From: Candidatus Tariuqbacter arcticus
GTDB taxonomy: Bacteria; Electryoneota; Tariuqbacteria; Tariuqbacterales; Tariuqbacteraceae
Length of the DNA: 6,036 nucleotides
Assembly (NCBI GenBank): GCA_013202315.1
Contig: JABMRZ010000479.1
Span: 1-6,036, forward strand
Direction of reading: 5' to 3'
Shown: one piece after another, positions 5,902 to 6,036 of the stretch
Layout of the letters: each line of letters starts with the position of its first letter
How positions within the stretch are numbered: position 1 is the first letter of the stretch
Program-made: the position numbers and the translations under genes
The notes under the pieces: model-generated
What the model saw: the letters and a program-made list of their open reading frames with translations, nothing else
Told to the model about the DNA's origin: nothing
Database searches by the model: none

Positions 5902-5958
5902 TGTCATGCTGAACTTTTTTCAGCATCTAAGAGATCCCGAAACAAATTCGGGATGACA
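5902..5958. repeat. REP-like twin-hairpin palindrome
   Basis: Two perfect 8-bp hairpins with 5-nt loops stand side by side. The first is ATGCTGAA (5906-5913) with TTCAGCAT (5919-5926). The second is ATCCCGAA (5934-5941) with TTCGGGAT (5947-5954). A 7-nt spacer, CTAAGAG, separates them, and the outer bases TGTC (5902-5905) pair with GACA (5955-5958) to close a three-way junction. The two hairpins are also related to each other in inverted sense, so the whole 57 bp is an imperfect palindrome (42 of 57 positions match its reverse complement). I recall similar TGTCATGCTGAAC...GGGATGACA sequences as dispersed intergenic repeats in many bacterial genomes; this was not checked here. In a pnp transcript it could block 3' exonucleases. 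Confidence 0.75.
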
Positions 5959-5961
5959 ACT

Positions 5962-5991
5962 TTGAATTGCTTGACTTCAGAAAGCTATAAT
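5962..5991 (+). promoter_or_regulatory. Possible sigma70-type promoter reading rightwards
   Basis: TTGAAT (5962-5967) is followed after 18 nt by a perfect TATAAT (5986-5991). The -35 matches the consensus in the first four bases. It would fire out of the repeat element towards the next gene beyond the window. The region is AT-rich, so a chance match is quite possible, and the -10 lies within the terminal inverted repeat. Confidence 0.3.
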
Positions 5992-6036
5992 GTTACTATA
6001 ACGCATCTTCCTTTATGAAATAACATTATCCATTCC

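Larger units (their letters stand above)
5863..5996. repeat. 134-bp element with 12-bp terminal inverted repeats
   Basis: The ends are a perfect 12-bp inverted repeat: GTAACATTATAG at 5863-5874 and CTATAATGTTAC at 5985-5996. Inside are patchy inverted similarities on both sides of a palindromic core (5902-5958). The form is that of a small non-autonomous, MITE-like element, but no target-site duplication is visible at the flanks and no coding sequence lies inside. It could instead be a repeat of the core type nested in an older palindrome. Both ends carry TATAAT reading outwards. Confidence 0.55.
5787..6036. other. Gene-free tail after pnp
   Basis: No believable gene lies in these 250 bases on either strand. 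The stretch holds a heptad array (5800-5841), a nested palindromic element (5863-5996) and, near the right edge, a third copy of TAACATTAT (6021-6029). No intrinsic terminator with a GC-rich stem and U-run follows pnp. The gene that normally follows pnp in many bacteria, an M16 peptidase gene, is not seen; it could lie to the right. Confidence 0.7.

Noticed and set aside
6015..6023. ATG at 6015 as the start of the next gene
   Set aside because: It reads ATG AAA TAA and stops at once.

Overview
The window holds six complete protein-coding genes, all on the + strand, in the order rbfA, nrnA-like DHH phosphoesterase, truB, ribF, rpsO, pnp. This is the conserved bacterial cluster for ribosome and RNA maturation that usually follows nusA-infB. 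The infB end is not visible, and the gene after pnp lies beyond the right edge. Proteins are full length with intact catalytic motifs. The host is a bacterium of moderate base composition. The weak or absent Shine-Dalgarno sites, the short TruB and the repeat-filled spacers suggest an uncultivated lineage, perhaps of the Fibrobacteres-Chlorobi-Bacteroidetes sphere. That placement is a guess, because no marker here fixes the phylum.

Layout: 1-99 is a spacer beginning in a 7-nt tandem array. 100-2057 is a tight block (rbfA and nrnA overlap by 23 bp; nrnA and truB are 1 bp apart). 2058-2132 is a spacer with a degenerate heptad array. 2133-3059 is ribF. 3060-3209 is a spacer with a hairpin at the ribF stop and six tandem octamers just before the rpsO Shine-Dalgarno. 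3210-3479 is rpsO. 3480-3590 is a structured spacer before pnp with a possible pseudoknot. 3591-5786 is pnp. 5787-6036 is a gene-free tail with a heptad array and a nested 134-bp palindromic element.

The genes form one RNA-centred set. RbfA matures the 30S subunit, TruB makes tRNA pseudouridine 55, S15 nucleates assembly of the 16S central domain, PNPase degrades RNA, and the DHH protein is expected to clear the nanoRNAs (2-5 nt) that exonucleases such as PNPase leave behind. RibF makes FMN and FAD and is a habitual neighbour without a direct RNA role.

The coding content is ordinary; the unexpected signal is in the spacers. Four of the five intergenic stretches carry short tandem arrays with a strict 7- or 8-nt period but unrelated unit sequences. 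The fifth (rpsO-pnp) instead holds an 11-bp perfect hairpin whose loop is complementary to a site just before the pnp Shine-Dalgarno. The tail after pnp holds a two-hairpin interlocked palindrome inside a perfect 12-bp inverted repeat. No wholly new protein system is visible.
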